In this document: positions 9,014 through 16,819 of the stretch, piece after piece | Layout: every line of letters starts with the position of its first letter | Position numbering within the stretch: position 1 is the stretch's first letter | NCBI RefSeq assembly: GCF_000615445.1 | Contig: NZ_BALY01000020.1 | Location: 1 to 33,470, forward strand | Source: Lactobacillus hamsteri DSM 5661 = JCM 6256 | GTDB taxonomy: Bacteria; Bacillota; Bacilli; Lactobacillales; Lactobacillaceae | Length of the DNA: 33,470 nt | Direction of reading: 5' to 3' | Made by a program: the position numbers and the translations under genes | The notes under the pieces: generated by a model | What the model was told of the DNA's origin: nothing | The model's database searches: none | The model's input: the letters and a program-made list of their open reading frames with translations, nothing else

Positions 9014-9064
9014 TGATAACCATTTATAATAGATAATAGGAATTATAGTTAACCAAATGGTTAT
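9014..9064. promoter_or_regulatory. Divergent mdcH/lysR control region with inverted repeats
   Basis: The 109-bp gap between mdcH and lysR holds three copies of one half-site: TAACCA at 9017-9022 and 9050-9055, and its complement TGGTTA at 9058-9063. The last two form a perfect palindrome with a 2-bp centre. The first and last are part of 10-bp inverted arms (9016-9025 and 9055-9064). A TATAAT at 9026-9031 with TTTAAC 18 bp upstream could be the lysR promoter. This is the layout expected for a LysR recall site plus activation site. The factor assignment is inference. Confidence 0.65.
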
Positions 9065-9079
9065 TAATGGAGAACAAAA

Positions 9080-9955
9080 ATGAATTTAACCGGATTAAAA
9101 TATTTTGTTAGTGTTGCTAGTCTAGGTTCCGTTACTGAAGCCGCAAAAGCTGCATATGTTAGTGAATCAGCTATTAGTAAAACTATTAAACAATTAGAAA
9201 ATGAAATCGGAGTACAATTATTTGATCGTCAAGGTCGTACAATTAAATTGAATAAGCAGGGCAAGATTTTTTACTCTTATGTTTCTGATAGTCTAAAGCT
9301 TTTAAATAGTGGAATTACCGCAGTTCAAAGCGACAAAAATTTAGCTAATGAACAAATCAACGTCCTTTTCACAGTTGGATCGCCACTTATTTCATCAATC
9401 GCTCTAAAAATGCAAGATATATTGCCCAACGTCAGTTTAAATATTCGACAAAAAACCACTTTTGCAAAAGACTTTAAACAGTTTGATTTTATTATCTCTT
9501 CGAAAAAGATTGATCATTTTACAGCAATTCCACTTTTAAAAGAAGAATTATTAATCGGCTGGAAAAAGAATTTTTTGCATACTAAACATTTTTTGCAGGC
9601 ACAAGATTTAGAAAAATATACTTTTGTAGGTGAAAGCGATGAAACTGAATTACAAACGTTAGTTAATAATTTTCTTTTGCAAAACAATATTAAATTAAAT
9701 TTCAAATACCAATCTGATGAACCAGCCACCGTGCGTCAAATGATTGTCGCCGGGCTAGGTGCTGGTTTTATTCCTAAAGTCACTTGGGGCCGCAATTTCG
9801 CCAATTACGACTTAATTGATACCGCGCGCATCGTTCCTACCCCACCTTATCGAACGATTTATCTTAATACGCCACACAAAAAATTAAATGATAACCAGCG
9901 ACTCTTCAGCAACGAAATTGCTAACGTCTTTGTTCAAGCGCAAAAAAATAATTAA
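9080..9955 (+). CDS. LysR-family regulator, probable mdc operon activator
   Basis: A 291-residue LysR-type regulator. The N-terminal winged helix-turn-helix covers about residues 2-60 (GSVTEAAKAAYVSESAISKTIKQLE), followed by the linker helix and a periplasmic-binding-like effector domain (about 90-290). It is transcribed away from mdcH, the classic geometry for a LysR activator of the divergent operon, and the shared gap contains matching inverted repeats. The inducer is expected to be malonate or a malonyl derivative, as for MdcR/MdcY-type regulators, but this is inferred from position only. A GGAG ribosome site precedes the ATG. Confidence 0.9.
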   Translation: MNLTGLKYFVSVASLGSVTEAAKAAYVSESAISKTIKQLENEIGVQLFDRQGRTIKLNKQGKIFYSYVSDSLKLLNSGITAVQSDKNLANEQINVLFTVGSPLISSIALKMQDILPNVSLNIRQKTTFAKDFKQFDFIISSKKIDHFTAIPLLKEELLIGWKKNFLHTKHFLQAQDLEKYTFVGESDETELQTLVNNFLLQNNIKLNFKYQSDEPATVRQMIVAGLGAGFIPKVTWGRNFANYDLIDTARIVPTPPYRTIYLNTPHKKLNDNQRLFSNEIANVFVQAQKNN

Positions 9956-10045
9956 TTGCATCTTGCCTTTTTTCAAAAAAGTATTTATATTGAAGCTAAA
10001 CTTCTTAGGGATCTCACGTGTCTACTAAGAAAGGACTTAATTATT

Positions 10046-11164
10046 ATGGAAAAATATCCATATCCAACTTACAAAACCGCTGATATTGGCGATTATCTCA
10101 AGGTTTTCGCTTGTACGGCAGTTATGTCGCAGCCAATCATGGCAATGATCATGAATGTGGGACAACCGGCCCAAACACAGGATATCTTTGGTATTTTTTA
10201 CAACCTGGTCAAATATACGGCACCGGCCTTTATTTTTGGTATCTTGTACACTACGATCCGAAGCAATGATTTGAAAGGCAATTTCTCTTATAAAAATCAT
10301 ATGCGGGCCAATTGGTCAAATCTTTTCGTACCTACAATCTGGTGGACGCTGATTTATCTATTGGGGATGCCATGGCTTCAGCAAGTAAATAAATTTAATA
10401 GCTTTGGCTCCTTCTGCTGGCATTTTATCAATGGTAATGCAGCGCCTCATTTATGGTATAACACGATGATGCTTCAATTCATTATTCTTATGCCACTTTT
10501 TTGGGCACTCAGCCGTTTCGTTGATCAAAACGCTAAACGTGGTATTGCTGTCGCAGTCATTACTTTTGTGCTTTATTTTGCATGGCTATGGTTCTACGAC
10601 TATTATGTTTTTCATGGCGTTCACGAAAAGGATTGGTATCTGCTCGACCGCGTATTCATTTCATTTTTTATTTATGGCGTTTACGGCGTACTTGCTTGGA
10701 AATTTAGAGATTCTGTTAATCAATTTTTGAAAAAATATTGGTGGATGGTTGCCCTCATCTTTCTTGCTTGTTTCATTTGGACAAATATCGAACTTCGTCA
10801 GTTCGGCCATCCTGTTAACTTCAATAACGCGCCATATTACAAGCCTTCAATGACTTTATATTGTTTAGCCGTTATTGCGCTAATCGCCAGTTTTTGTCTT
10901 TATCAAATAAGAAAGAATTCTGAGCAAAGTTTATCCGCGTTTCATTTTTTGGCTACTTATGCTTATCGGGCATATCTTTCCAATGTCTTTTGGAATCAAT
11001 TAATTTGGCGCGGGCTCAACATGCAATATCATGCTAGTTATCATCCATTTTTAACCTTCTTTGGCACCTGGATTTTAACGTGGATTCTATCGTTTACCTC
11101 CGCATATTTCCTTCATGTTTGGTGGACGAAAATTAAAACAAGATTTGGATTATTTGGTTATTAA
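10046..11164 (+). CDS. Acyltransferase-3-like integral membrane protein
   Basis: About 372 residues with roughly ten hydrophobic segments and many aromatic residues at their edges, typical of the acyltransferase-3/OpgC-like superfamily that O-acylates surface sugars or peptidoglycan. I chose the ATG at 10046 (MEKYPYPTYK) because AAAGGAC lies 8 bases upstream. An in-frame extension back to 9956 starts directly after the lysR stop, has no ribosome site and adds a non-membrane tail. The substrate cannot be read from the sequence. It is an independent unit with its own terminator at 11172. Confidence 0.75.
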   Translation: MEKYPYPTYKTADIGDYLKVFACTAVMSQPIMAMIMNVGQPAQTQDIFGIFYNLVKYTAPAFIFGILYTTIRSNDLKGNFSYKNHMRANWSNLFVPTIWWTLIYLLGMPWLQQVNKFNSFGSFCWHFINGNAAPHLWYNTMMLQFIILMPLFWALSRFVDQNAKRGIAVAVITFVLYFAWLWFYDYYVFHGVHEKDWYLLDRVFISFFIYGVYGVLAWKFRDSVNQFLKKYWWMVALIFLACFIWTNIELRQFGHPVNFNNAPYYKPSMTLYCLAVIALIASFCLYQIRKNSEQSLSAFHFLATYAYRAYLSNVFWNQLIWRGLNMQYHASYHPFLTFFGTWILTWILSFTSAYFLHVWWTKIKTRFGLFGY

Positions 11165-11171
11165 AAATAAT

Positions 11172-11215
11172 AAGCTGGTCAAACCTTCTTCGGATTTGAC
11201 CGGCTTTTTTTGCGG
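11172..11215 (+). terminator. Terminator after the acyltransferase
   Basis: A 12-bp stem (AAGCTGGTCAAA with TTTGACCGGCTT; one G-U pair) followed by a run of seven T. Confidence 0.9.
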
Positions 11216-11427
11216 ACGAAATTAATATTTTGCTGTATTTTCATTGTGTTTTTATTTTATATATTGTTAATCAAAATGGAATATATGAATATAATTTCAT
11301 ACATATCTTTTTAACTTATTATACATTTTTATATTTTTATGCTTATAATTAATACAGATAGAGAGTAGATGTATTTCGCTAAAATTTGATTTGAAAAAGA
11401 TTAAAAATCGTTGCCTTAGTTGCAGAT
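11216..11427. other. AT-rich intergenic stretch
   Basis: No convincing open frame, RNA gene or repeat seen. It leads into the gntR promoter. Confidence 0.5.
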
Positions 11428-11480
11428 TTGCATAGCGTTCATAAACTGGTATACTAGTATCGTAATATAGTAATATACTA
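11428..11480 (+). promoter_or_regulatory. gntR promoter with two operator-like palindromes
   Basis: TTGCAT (11428-11433), a 16-bp gap and TATACT (11450-11455) make a good promoter. The perfect palindrome ATACTAGTAT (11451-11460) overlaps the -10. A second inverted repeat TAGTAATATACTA (11468-11480) lies just downstream of it. The second motif recurs as TAGTGATATACTA at 13154, suggesting autoregulation by the GntR protein. Confidence 0.65.
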
Positions 11481-11499
11481 ATAGTGAAAGGATATTCTC

Positions 11500-12165
11500 T
11501 TGACAAAAAATTTAACAGATCAGGCGTATAAACAAATATTAACTAAAATTATTGATCTTGATTACTACCCTGGTCAAAAAATTTCAGAAAAAAATATTGA
11601 AAAAGATTTAAACATAGGCCGTACTCCTGTACGTGAAGCACTTTTACGTTTAAAAGAACAAGGTTTGATTAATACCATTCCAAAATCCGGTACTTACGTC
11701 TCATTAATTGAAATGGATCGTGTAAGTGATGCACTTAATGTACGTCGAACCTTGGAACTATCAATTATGCAAGAAGCAAGCAATACTACGTTTTCAGATG
11801 ATGAAGTTACTCGTATGAAAACTTTGCTTAAAGAAGAAAACGAAGCAATTGCGGAAGATAATGTTTCAAAATTCTTTGACCTTTATGATGAATATCATAA
11901 GTTTTTCTATATTAACACTAAGCACATGATGATCTGGAATTGGCTTCAAAATGTCAATATTTATTTCTATCGTATTGTTGTTTTATGCTTAAGATCTGAC
12001 CAAGTTACTTGGAAACAAATTGTTGAATATGATAAAAAAATCTTAGACGCTGTTATGATGCAAAATAGCGAAAAGGTAGCTGAATACTTAAAGCAAGAAT
12101 TGTTGCTAAGTCCTGAACGCAAAGAAGGATTAATTGATACCTATTCTAAATATTTTGACTTGTAA
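11500..12165 (+). CDS. GntR-family (FadR/FCD) transcription regulator
   Basis: A 221-residue regulator. Residues 1-70 are a GntR winged helix-turn-helix (RTPVREALLRLKEQGLI is the hallmark), and residues about 80-210 are an all-helical FCD ligand domain of the type that often binds organic acids, with D and H residues in helices near DEYHKFF. Start is TTG at 11500, with AAAGGA seven bases upstream; no ATG fits. It is followed by its own terminator and then by a TauE/SafE transporter. A GntR plus TauE pair close to malonate genes suggests control of malonate or another organic anion's uptake, which is inference. Confidence 0.88.
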   Translation: MTKNLTDQAYKQILTKIIDLDYYPGQKISEKNIEKDLNIGRTPVREALLRLKEQGLINTIPKSGTYVSLIEMDRVSDALNVRRTLELSIMQEASNTTFSDDEVTRMKTLLKEENEAIAEDNVSKFFDLYDEYHKFFYINTKHMMIWNWLQNVNIYFYRIVVLCLRSDQVTWKQIVEYDKKILDAVMMQNSEKVAEYLKQELLLSPERKEGLIDTYSKYFDL

Positions 12166-12180
12166 AATAATGTCTTGATT

Positions 12181-12217
12181 AATCATCCCTAGCCTATATA
12201 GTTAGGATGATTTTTTA
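12181..12217 (+). terminator. Terminator after gntR
   Basis: AATCATCC (12181-12188) pairs with GGATGATT (12205-12212), followed by TTTTTATTT. Confidence 0.85.
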
Positions 12218-12314
12218 TTTAAGCAATTAAAATAGTTAAGCAAATTATTTACTTTCATAGTTTTTTCAAATTTTATTGTTAAACTCAGAATATCTAAAAT
12301 AAGGGAGTTTTTTG

Positions 12315-13091
12315 ATGACAATTTGGATAGTTATTGGAGCTATTTTTGTTGGTTTAATTACAGGAACGGTAACAAGCCTAATTGGCGCAAGCGGCGTTAG
12401 TGTGGTGGTCCCTGCCCTAACGCTTTTCTTTGGTTTAAATCCGCATATATCTATCGGAACAAGTTTGTTAGTTGACGTCATTACCAGTCTTGTTGTGGCA
12501 ATTTCATATTTCCGGCATGGTAATGTTCGGTTAAAAGAAAGTCTTTGGATTACGGTTGGTTCGATTCTAGGATCACAACTTGGCAGTCATTGGGCAGGAA
12601 TTATTTCCGATCAAGTCTTAAACAGCATATTCGCAATTGTGTTGATCCTATCAGGAATTGCCACCTTGCGTCGAAAAGAAAATTCATTTGATTCTTCCAA
12701 AGGCGTTCACTTTAAAAATGTATATTGGCAAACTTTAGCTCTTTTGCTTATAGGATTTATTATCGGTATCATCAGTGGTTTAGTTGGTGCTGGTGGTGGC
12801 GTGATGGTCCTCCTAACAATCATCTTTATCTTGCATTATCCAATGCATGAAGCAGTTGGTACGTCAACAGTAATTATGGCAATTACCGCTCTTTCCTCAT
12901 TAGTAGGCTATACCCGTCAAGGCAACGTTGACTGGAAAATTGGCTTAATGATTACAATTGGTGCCTTAGTAGCTGGAATTATTGGTTCTAAGTTTGCAAA
13001 TGAAGTTAGTGAAAAGAAACTAAATAAAATTGTGGCTATTATTTTCATTCTGCTTGGTATTTTAATGATTGCTATGAAATTTATGCATTAG
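12315..13091 (+). CDS. TauE/SafE-family membrane transporter
   Basis: A 258-residue anion transporter or exporter with about eight membrane segments in two homologous halves, each beginning with a glycine-rich motif (GLITGTVTSLIGASG near residue 14 and GIISGLVGAGGG near residue 155), characteristic of the family. I chose the ATG at 12315 (AGGGAG seven to eight bases upstream); a TTG directly before it is in frame. The substrate is unknown. Members of this family occur in malonate gene clusters of other bacteria, and this locus lacks mdcF, so malonate uptake is a reasonable guess. Sulfonate or sulfite is the alternative. Confidence 0.85.
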   Translation: MTIWIVIGAIFVGLITGTVTSLIGASGVSVVVPALTLFFGLNPHISIGTSLLVDVITSLVVAISYFRHGNVRLKESLWITVGSILGSQLGSHWAGIISDQVLNSIFAIVLILSGIATLRRKENSFDSSKGVHFKNVYWQTLALLLIGFIIGIISGLVGAGGGVMVLLTIIFILHYPMHEAVGTSTVIMAITALSSLVGYTRQGNVDWKIGLMITIGALVAGIIGSKFANEVSEKKLNKIVAIIFILLGILMIAMKFMH

Positions 13092-13153
13092 TAATTTATT
13101 AGCTATTTTAATGGGCTAAAAATCTACATAATTCCACTTTACTTGTATCGAGC

Positions 13154-13166
13154 TAGTGATATACTA
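13154..13166. promoter_or_regulatory. Second copy of the GntR operator-like motif
   Basis: TAGTGATATACTA differs from the motif before gntR (TAGTAATATACTA) at one base. Both copies are preceded by a TNGTATCG block. It lies 63 bp after the transporter stop with no plus-strand gene following, so its target is unclear. Confidence 0.5.
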
Positions 13167-13227
13167 GATTGCGTAACGTTATGATATAGATAAAGTAACG
13201 GTTATACATACGTATATTTTAGTCTTC

Positions 13228-13262
13228 AAAAAAAGAGATCTTCTTCGGAAGGTCTCTTTTTT
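13228..13262. terminator. Bidirectional terminator between the transporter and a membrane protein
   Basis: A long stem with arms around GAGATCTTC and GAAGGTCTC, a UUCG loop, an A run before and a T run after, so it can stop transcripts from both sides. Confidence 0.85.
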
Positions 13263-13265
13263 ACT

Positions 13266-13709
13266 TTATTCTTCTTGATATTTAAGTTTAAAATAGCCAC
13301 GCAAATCACTTACAAATTCAAACGCAATTACCATAAATACAGTTTTAATCCACGAATGAGATAGGATATACAAAATAAATATTCCACCAATTACCAAAGC
13401 AGCTATGAAAATTATGCCGGCAATTGTCATCCCTATTCCGAATTCATTAACGATTTCTTTGAAGGTAGTTGAATCTTCGGCGGCTTCTTCAAGCTCACGA
13501 TATTTTGCCTTGCTCATCATAATCCAGCCGGAAAAGAAAAAAGTGAAAATACCAGCAATCAAGAGAAGCGAGCCGATTATAAAAAGCGGTAAATTCGTGA
13601 ATTTACCAAAAGATAAAATTCCGCCGATCAACATCGCACTTTCTGCAACAATATATCGCAAGCTCTTTTTCTTTTTAAAATTTATAAGTTCTTCACTATT
13701 TACATTCAT
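13266..13709 (-). CDS. Small membrane protein, unknown function
   Basis: A 147-residue protein with four hydrophobic segments (about residues 18-36, 42-64, 93-118 and 120-136) and a short acidic stretch between the second and third (residues 73-88). The start at 13709 is supported by GAGGGA upstream. I do not recognise the family. It converges on the TauE/SafE gene and ends at the shared terminator. It looks like a normal, intact single gene. Confidence 0.7.
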   Translation of the reverse strand: MNVNSEELINFKKKKSLRYIVAESAMLIGGILSFGKFTNLPLFIIGSLLLIAGIFTFFFSGWIMMSKAKYRELEEAAEDSTTFKEIVNEFGIGMTIAGIIFIAALVIGGIFILYILSHSWIKTVFMVIAFEFVSDLRGYFKLKYQEE

Positions 13710-13740
13710 TTCTATCCCTCATCGTTTGTTTGGCTCTATT

Positions 13741-13873
13741 ATAGCGTAGATTTTCGAGGAAAAATAGAGAAAAAAACAGCACCCAAGCCCCAGTTGGGCA
13801 ATGAAGTACTGACCTGTTATATTTATTTTCTAAAATTATATACTATCGGTTTAAAAAATGCCATAAGTTTGTT
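13741..13873. other. Intergenic stretch after the DUF3990 module
   Basis: A weak hairpin (CCCAA with TTGGG, near 13775-13792) followed on the minus strand by seven T may terminate the DUF3990 module. Nothing else is seen. Confidence 0.4.
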
Positions 13874-14161
13874 TTACAAAAGTCCATGTAATTCTAGCCA
13901 AACTGATGGGATAGGTTTACCGTATTTTTGTTCATTATTCCATAAATCGTAGAAATAATCTCTACCTTCGTGATAATAAAGTTCTGGCTCTAATGCTAAT
14001 CCTTTTAGATAAGTTTTTGAATTTAAAAATGAATTAGTTGCTTCCTCAAATGTCATATTAGGATTATTTTCTAAAATTAATTTTATAGTTGTAGCTATTG
14101 TATTAGCTATATACTGCTTATTCTCTGTTTCTTTAGATTTCAACAATTTCTTCACCTTCAT
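13874..14161 (-). CDS. Small partner protein of the DUF3990 gene, putative antitoxin
   Basis: A 95-residue mostly helical protein. The N-terminal half is charged (KVKKLLKSKETENK) and the C-terminus is rich in aromatic residues (YYHEGRDYFYDLW). It overlaps the upstream DUF3990 frame by 29 bp in another phase, so it is translationally coupled, as is common in two-gene toxin-antitoxin modules. I do not recognise a named family. The antitoxin idea rests on the overlap, the size and the presence of an ADP-ribosyltransferase-like neighbour. Confidence 0.6.
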   Translation of the reverse strand: MKVKKLLKSKETENKQYIANTIATTIKLILENNPNMTFEEATNSFLNSKTYLKGLALEPELYYHEGRDYFYDLWNNEQKYGKPIPSVWLELHGLL

Positions 14162-14636
14162 AACTTAATAATTCTAGTGCACGTTCAGTCTTAAATGCAT
14201 ATTGATCAGTCAATTTAGTGACACGTAATCTTTTAATCGCAATATTCCAATTTATCCTTTTTTTACTATATTCCATTAAAACATTATCTGGATTAGCATC
14301 TGCTACAGGACCACAGATTATATCAAATTTTGTCTCTATACTTTCTAGAAGACGATTTTCTGTTACAAAATTTAACCAGTTTATATCTGGTGTAGAATAT
14401 TTTTTTACATTTAAAGAATTAAAACTTCTTTTACCAATATTATATATATTTATAACAGGTTTTGCATTTTTAAAATACGGTTCAAAAACTTTTCGTTTTA
14501 CAACTTTAATAGCCCATTCTCTTGCTTGATTTTTATCACTAGTTAAATAAAAACCATCACCAAAATCATGAGCCGTTTGAAATTTTAATAATTTTGGATT
14601 TCTTACGACTGTATAGCTACCATGATATAACAACAT
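14133..14636 (-). CDS. DUF3990 protein, ADP-ribosyltransferase-like fold
   Basis: A 167-residue protein that begins with LYHGSY and continues with DFGDGFYLTSDKNQAREWA, the hallmark of DUF3990. This domain is related to ADP-ribosyltransferases, whose NAD-binding motifs are an H or R in the first strand (here YHGS), a Y in the second (FGDGFYLT), and a later E or Q. A glutamate candidate is near the C-terminus (LLSYEGEEIVEI). It is the first gene of a two-gene unit and is preceded by a perfect 10-bp inverted repeat. It may be a toxin or a defence effector. Activity and target cannot be told from sequence. Confidence 0.7.
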   Translation of the reverse strand: MLLYHGSYTVVRNPKLLKFQTAHDFGDGFYLTSDKNQAREWAIKVVKRKVFEPYFKNAKPVINIYNIGKRSFNSLNVKKYSTPDINWLNFVTENRLLESIETKFDIICGPVADANPDNVLMEYSKKRINWNIAIKRLRVTKLTDQYAFKTERALELLSYEGEEIVEI

Positions 14637-14647
14637 ATTTTTCTCCT

Positions 14648-14679
14648 ACTTATTAATATTTACTTCTTCATTAATAAGT
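14648..14679. promoter_or_regulatory. Perfect inverted repeat in front of the DUF3990 gene
   Basis: ACTTATTAAT (14648-14657) and ATTAATAAGT (14670-14679) are perfect inverted arms separated by 12 bp, directly upstream of the ribosome site (GGAG). This could be an operator for autoregulation by the module, or an RNA hairpin in the leader. Confidence 0.6.
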
Positions 14680-14713
14680 ACGCAAAAAATACGAAATTTA
14701 CCGAAAAAAGTTT

Positions 14714-14752
14714 AAAAAAATAGAATCATCTATCCCTAGACGATTCTACTTA
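14714..14752 (-). terminator. Orphan minus-strand terminator
   Basis: TAGAATC (14721-14727) pairs with GATTCTA (14742-14748) and the stem continues inward. Seven T follow on the minus strand. No minus-strand gene lies upstream, since the next gene (lipoprotein) is on the plus strand. Confidence 0.6.
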
Positions 14753-14906
14753 AAATTTTTGTTTTCCAAACATTAGAAAGCATAACCACATCCTTATTCT
14801 ATTCTCTTTTTTGAACTATGTATATATATACGGCTTATTTTTGCTAATTTTCTTAATAAGCTCTTTAATGATAGAATATTGATATATTAAGATTTCGAGG
14901 AAACAT

Positions 14907-15596
14907 ATGAAAATTTCAAAAAGACTAATCAAAATTATTGGATCAATCACTATCTGCGCCGGTAGCATGTTCATGCTTTCCGGTTGTGGGGATGTACAAA
15001 ACTTTGCCCTCAACATGCGCCAATCTACCTTCGGCTTACCACTGACGATTGCCACCTACGATTTTGAAGGTCAAAAAATTGACCAAATCAAAACCAACAA
15101 GGCTTACATTCATACAGATGACAATATGAGTCAAAAGAGCTCCAATGGTGACGAACAAAGCAGCGTAATCGACATCGACTATGGCAAAAATCGCAGTATT
15201 CATGTTGGCTCAACCCTTCTAGCATGGGAAGGTATTAAAAACTATACTGATATTTACAACCATAACCATGTTAACGTGAATACAAAGAATGAAAACGATA
15301 AGTCGATTCCGTTCGTTAACCGTTTCTACAATAATTTCAAAAACTCTTGGGGCGGGAACGGCACAGTTGTCTTCATCAAATCACACAGCGGTGCGCCTAT
15401 CGGAGCATTTTACGGCAAACATGTTTCAATTCATAAAACAAAGGTTAAGAATGCCACTGATTTTGTAATCGATGGACACAGATTATTCTGTTACCGTTGC
15501 GATTACACGACCTACCCCGTTCATGTTTTGAAATCTATGGCACAAAATCAAAAGGTGGATACTCATAAGAGTGCGCCAAAGGTTTCTACAAAATAA
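14907..15596 (+). CDS. Secreted lipoprotein, DUF5052-like
   Basis: A 229-residue lipoprotein. Residues 1-26 are a signal peptide (KRLIKIIGSITICAGSMFML) with the lipobox LSGC and the lipidated cysteine C27. The mature part is soluble, with charged, asparagine-rich stretches and a lysine/serine tail. It resembles a family of lactobacillus lipoproteins of unknown role (DUF5052-like, from memory). The start follows GAGGAA by 6 bases. It shares a bidirectional terminator with rnhA on the opposite strand. Confidence 0.8.
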   Translation: MKISKRLIKIIGSITICAGSMFMLSGCGDVQNFALNMRQSTFGLPLTIATYDFEGQKIDQIKTNKAYIHTDDNMSQKSSNGDEQSSVIDIDYGKNRSIHVGSTLLAWEGIKNYTDIYNHNHVNVNTKNENDKSIPFVNRFYNNFKNSWGGNGTVVFIKSHSGAPIGAFYGKHVSIHKTKVKNATDFVIDGHRLFCYRCDYTTYPVHVLKSMAQNQKVDTHKSAPKVSTK

Positions 15597-15610
15597 TTAT
15601 TTCAATAAAA

Positions 15611-15645
15611 AATCCTCTCTAACTCTTGGTTTAGAGGGGATTTTT
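15611..15645. terminator. Bidirectional terminator between the lipoprotein and rnhA
   Basis: A 12-bp stem (15611-15622 with 15631-15642), with an A run before and a T run after. Confidence 0.85.
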
Positions 15646-15659
15646 ATATATTAATAAAC

Positions 15660-16334
15660 TTAAATTCCAACGCTATCTTTAGCTACTTGGTCAACTTCTT
15701 CGTTGTATTTCACACCTTTGTGAGCTGGAATTTTCACGAAATTGATCTCAATTTGCTGCTTTCTAGCTTGAATGTATTCCTTGTAATCTTTAGTAATTTT
15801 TTGGTTGGCTTGCCAGGTTTCGGTAGGCCAAGCAGAAACACCAAGATAATCGTGATAAATCGTTACTTTCTTATAACCGTTGTCAATTGCCCAGTCAACA
15901 GCATGCTTGGCTGCTTCAAGTTCACCGATAACATTGCGATCCTTGGTTAATTCGGCATCGGTGATCGGACCGTTCTTATGAATCTTCTTAATTTCGCCAT
16001 CTTCCTTGAAGAAAATCACATTTCCCCAGCCGGAAATTTCCGTACGCTTGTTGAAACTGCCATCAGTGAAGACGATTACGCTTGAATCATCCATGGCATT
16101 GATTGCTTCATCAGCTTTCTTGTTGATTTCGGCGATACTTTCATTTTTAGTAAAGGCCTTAGCAGATTTGGCGGCACCATTTTCAAAATAATTTTGCGCT
16201 TCTTCGCGGTCGGTGAAGCTCTTGTATTCAGCATTAGGATAGCCGCTGACCAACTTTTGCACTTCGCTCCAAGGCTTGGTGAAAATGCCTTCTTCTCTAC
16301 CCTTGCGCACAACGTAATACTTTTTCTTAGCCAT
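15660..16334 (-). CDS. rnhA: Ribonuclease H with N-terminal hybrid-binding domain
   Basis: A 224-residue ribonuclease H type 1 that cleaves the RNA strand of RNA-DNA hybrids. Residues 1-50 form the hybrid-binding (viroplasmin-like) domain (YYVVRKGREEGIFTKPWSE, then YKSFTDREEAQNYF). Residues about 84-224 form the nuclease, with the four catalytic acids at D91 (FTDGS), E138 (GELEAA), D162 (YHDY) and D215 (EEVDQVA). Both domains are intact. It converges with the lipoprotein gene. Confidence 0.92.
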   Translation of the reverse strand: MAKKKYYVVRKGREEGIFTKPWSEVQKLVSGYPNAEYKSFTDREEAQNYFENGAAKSAKAFTKNESIAEINKKADEAINAMDDSSVIVFTDGSFNKRTEISGWGNVIFFKEDGEIKKIHKNGPITDAELTKDRNVIGELEAAKHAVDWAIDNGYKKVTIYHDYLGVSAWPTETWQANQKITKDYKEYIQARKQQIEINFVKIPAHKGVKYNEEVDQVAKDSVGI

Positions 16335-16400
16335 TATATTACCTGATTTCTATGGAAAATTTGTCTAATAAACATTTTACTCGAATTGCGATAATTAAAA

Positions 16401-16425
16401 AAGCACCCCAGCTTGAGGGATGCTT
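16401..16425 (-). terminator. Orphan minus-strand terminator upstream of rnhA
   Basis: A 9-bp stem on the minus strand (one G-U pair; arms 16401-16409 and 16417-16425) followed by six T. No intact minus-strand gene lies directly upstream. It may be the old terminator of a gene displaced by hicAB. Confidence 0.6.
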
Positions 16426-16523
16426 CTTCGTGTTCTGAGTATTGTATCAGAAAAGGATTCGCCTAATTAGATTTTAGCACGATTATTTCTGAAATATTTT
16501 TCTAAAAAATTAACTTTTTTGCG

Positions 16524-16554
16524 TTTGCAATGCATATTATAGTATGTATAATAT
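16524..16554 (+). promoter_or_regulatory. hicAB promoter and inverted-repeat operator
   Basis: TTTGCA (16524-16529), 17 bp, then TATAAT (16547-16552). A perfect inverted repeat, ATATTATA (16534-16541) and TATAATAT (16547-16554) with a 5-bp centre, covers the -10. It is a good operator for the ribbon-helix-helix domain of HicB. Confidence 0.75.
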
Positions 16555-16577
16555 TAAATAATGAAAGGAGGTAAAAT

Positions 16578-16793
16578 ATGCCAATCAAACCTGAAAAGAT
16601 GATTAAATACCTTAAACAAATGGGTTTTGTTGAAGTGTCAAGACATATACATAAAGGTACTAGTCATATCTATTTTAAGAATTTTAAAACTGGTTTATCA
16701 ACCGAAGTTCCTATGCATAAAGGCAAAGAACTTCGAAAAGGTACTCAAAATAAAATTCTAAAAGAAGCAGGCTTGAAGCACGTCTTCAAATAG
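16578..16793 (+). CDS. hicA: HicA toxin (mRNA interferase)
   Basis: A 71-residue HicA/YcfA-family protein with a double-stranded-RNA-binding-like fold. The catalytic histidine is in the KGTSHIYF motif (H30 area; most HicA proteins have GSHH or GSH here). A perfect GGAGGT ribosome site precedes the ATG. HicA cleaves mRNA and is neutralised by HicB, encoded next. The gene appears intact. Its stop codon lies inside the hairpin at 16778-16799. Confidence 0.9.
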   Translation: MPIKPEKMIKYLKQMGFVEVSRHIHKGTSHIYFKNFKTGLSTEVPMHKGKELRKGTQNKILKEAGLKHVFK

Positions 16794-16799
16794 ACGCGC
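16778..16799 (+). promoter_or_regulatory. Hairpin across the hicA stop codon
   Basis: GCACGTCT (16778-16785) pairs with AGACGCGC (16792-16799) apart from one A-C mismatch, with a 6-nt loop and TTTT after it. The hairpin could attenuate transcription or influence translation between toxin and antitoxin. Confidence 0.55.
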
Positions 16800-16819
16800 T
16801 TTTGGCGTATTTATTTATC

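Noticed and set aside
9956-10045. Longer start for the acyltransferase
   Set aside because: Adds 30 residues without a ribosome site directly after the lysR stop, whereas ATG 10046 has a proper site.
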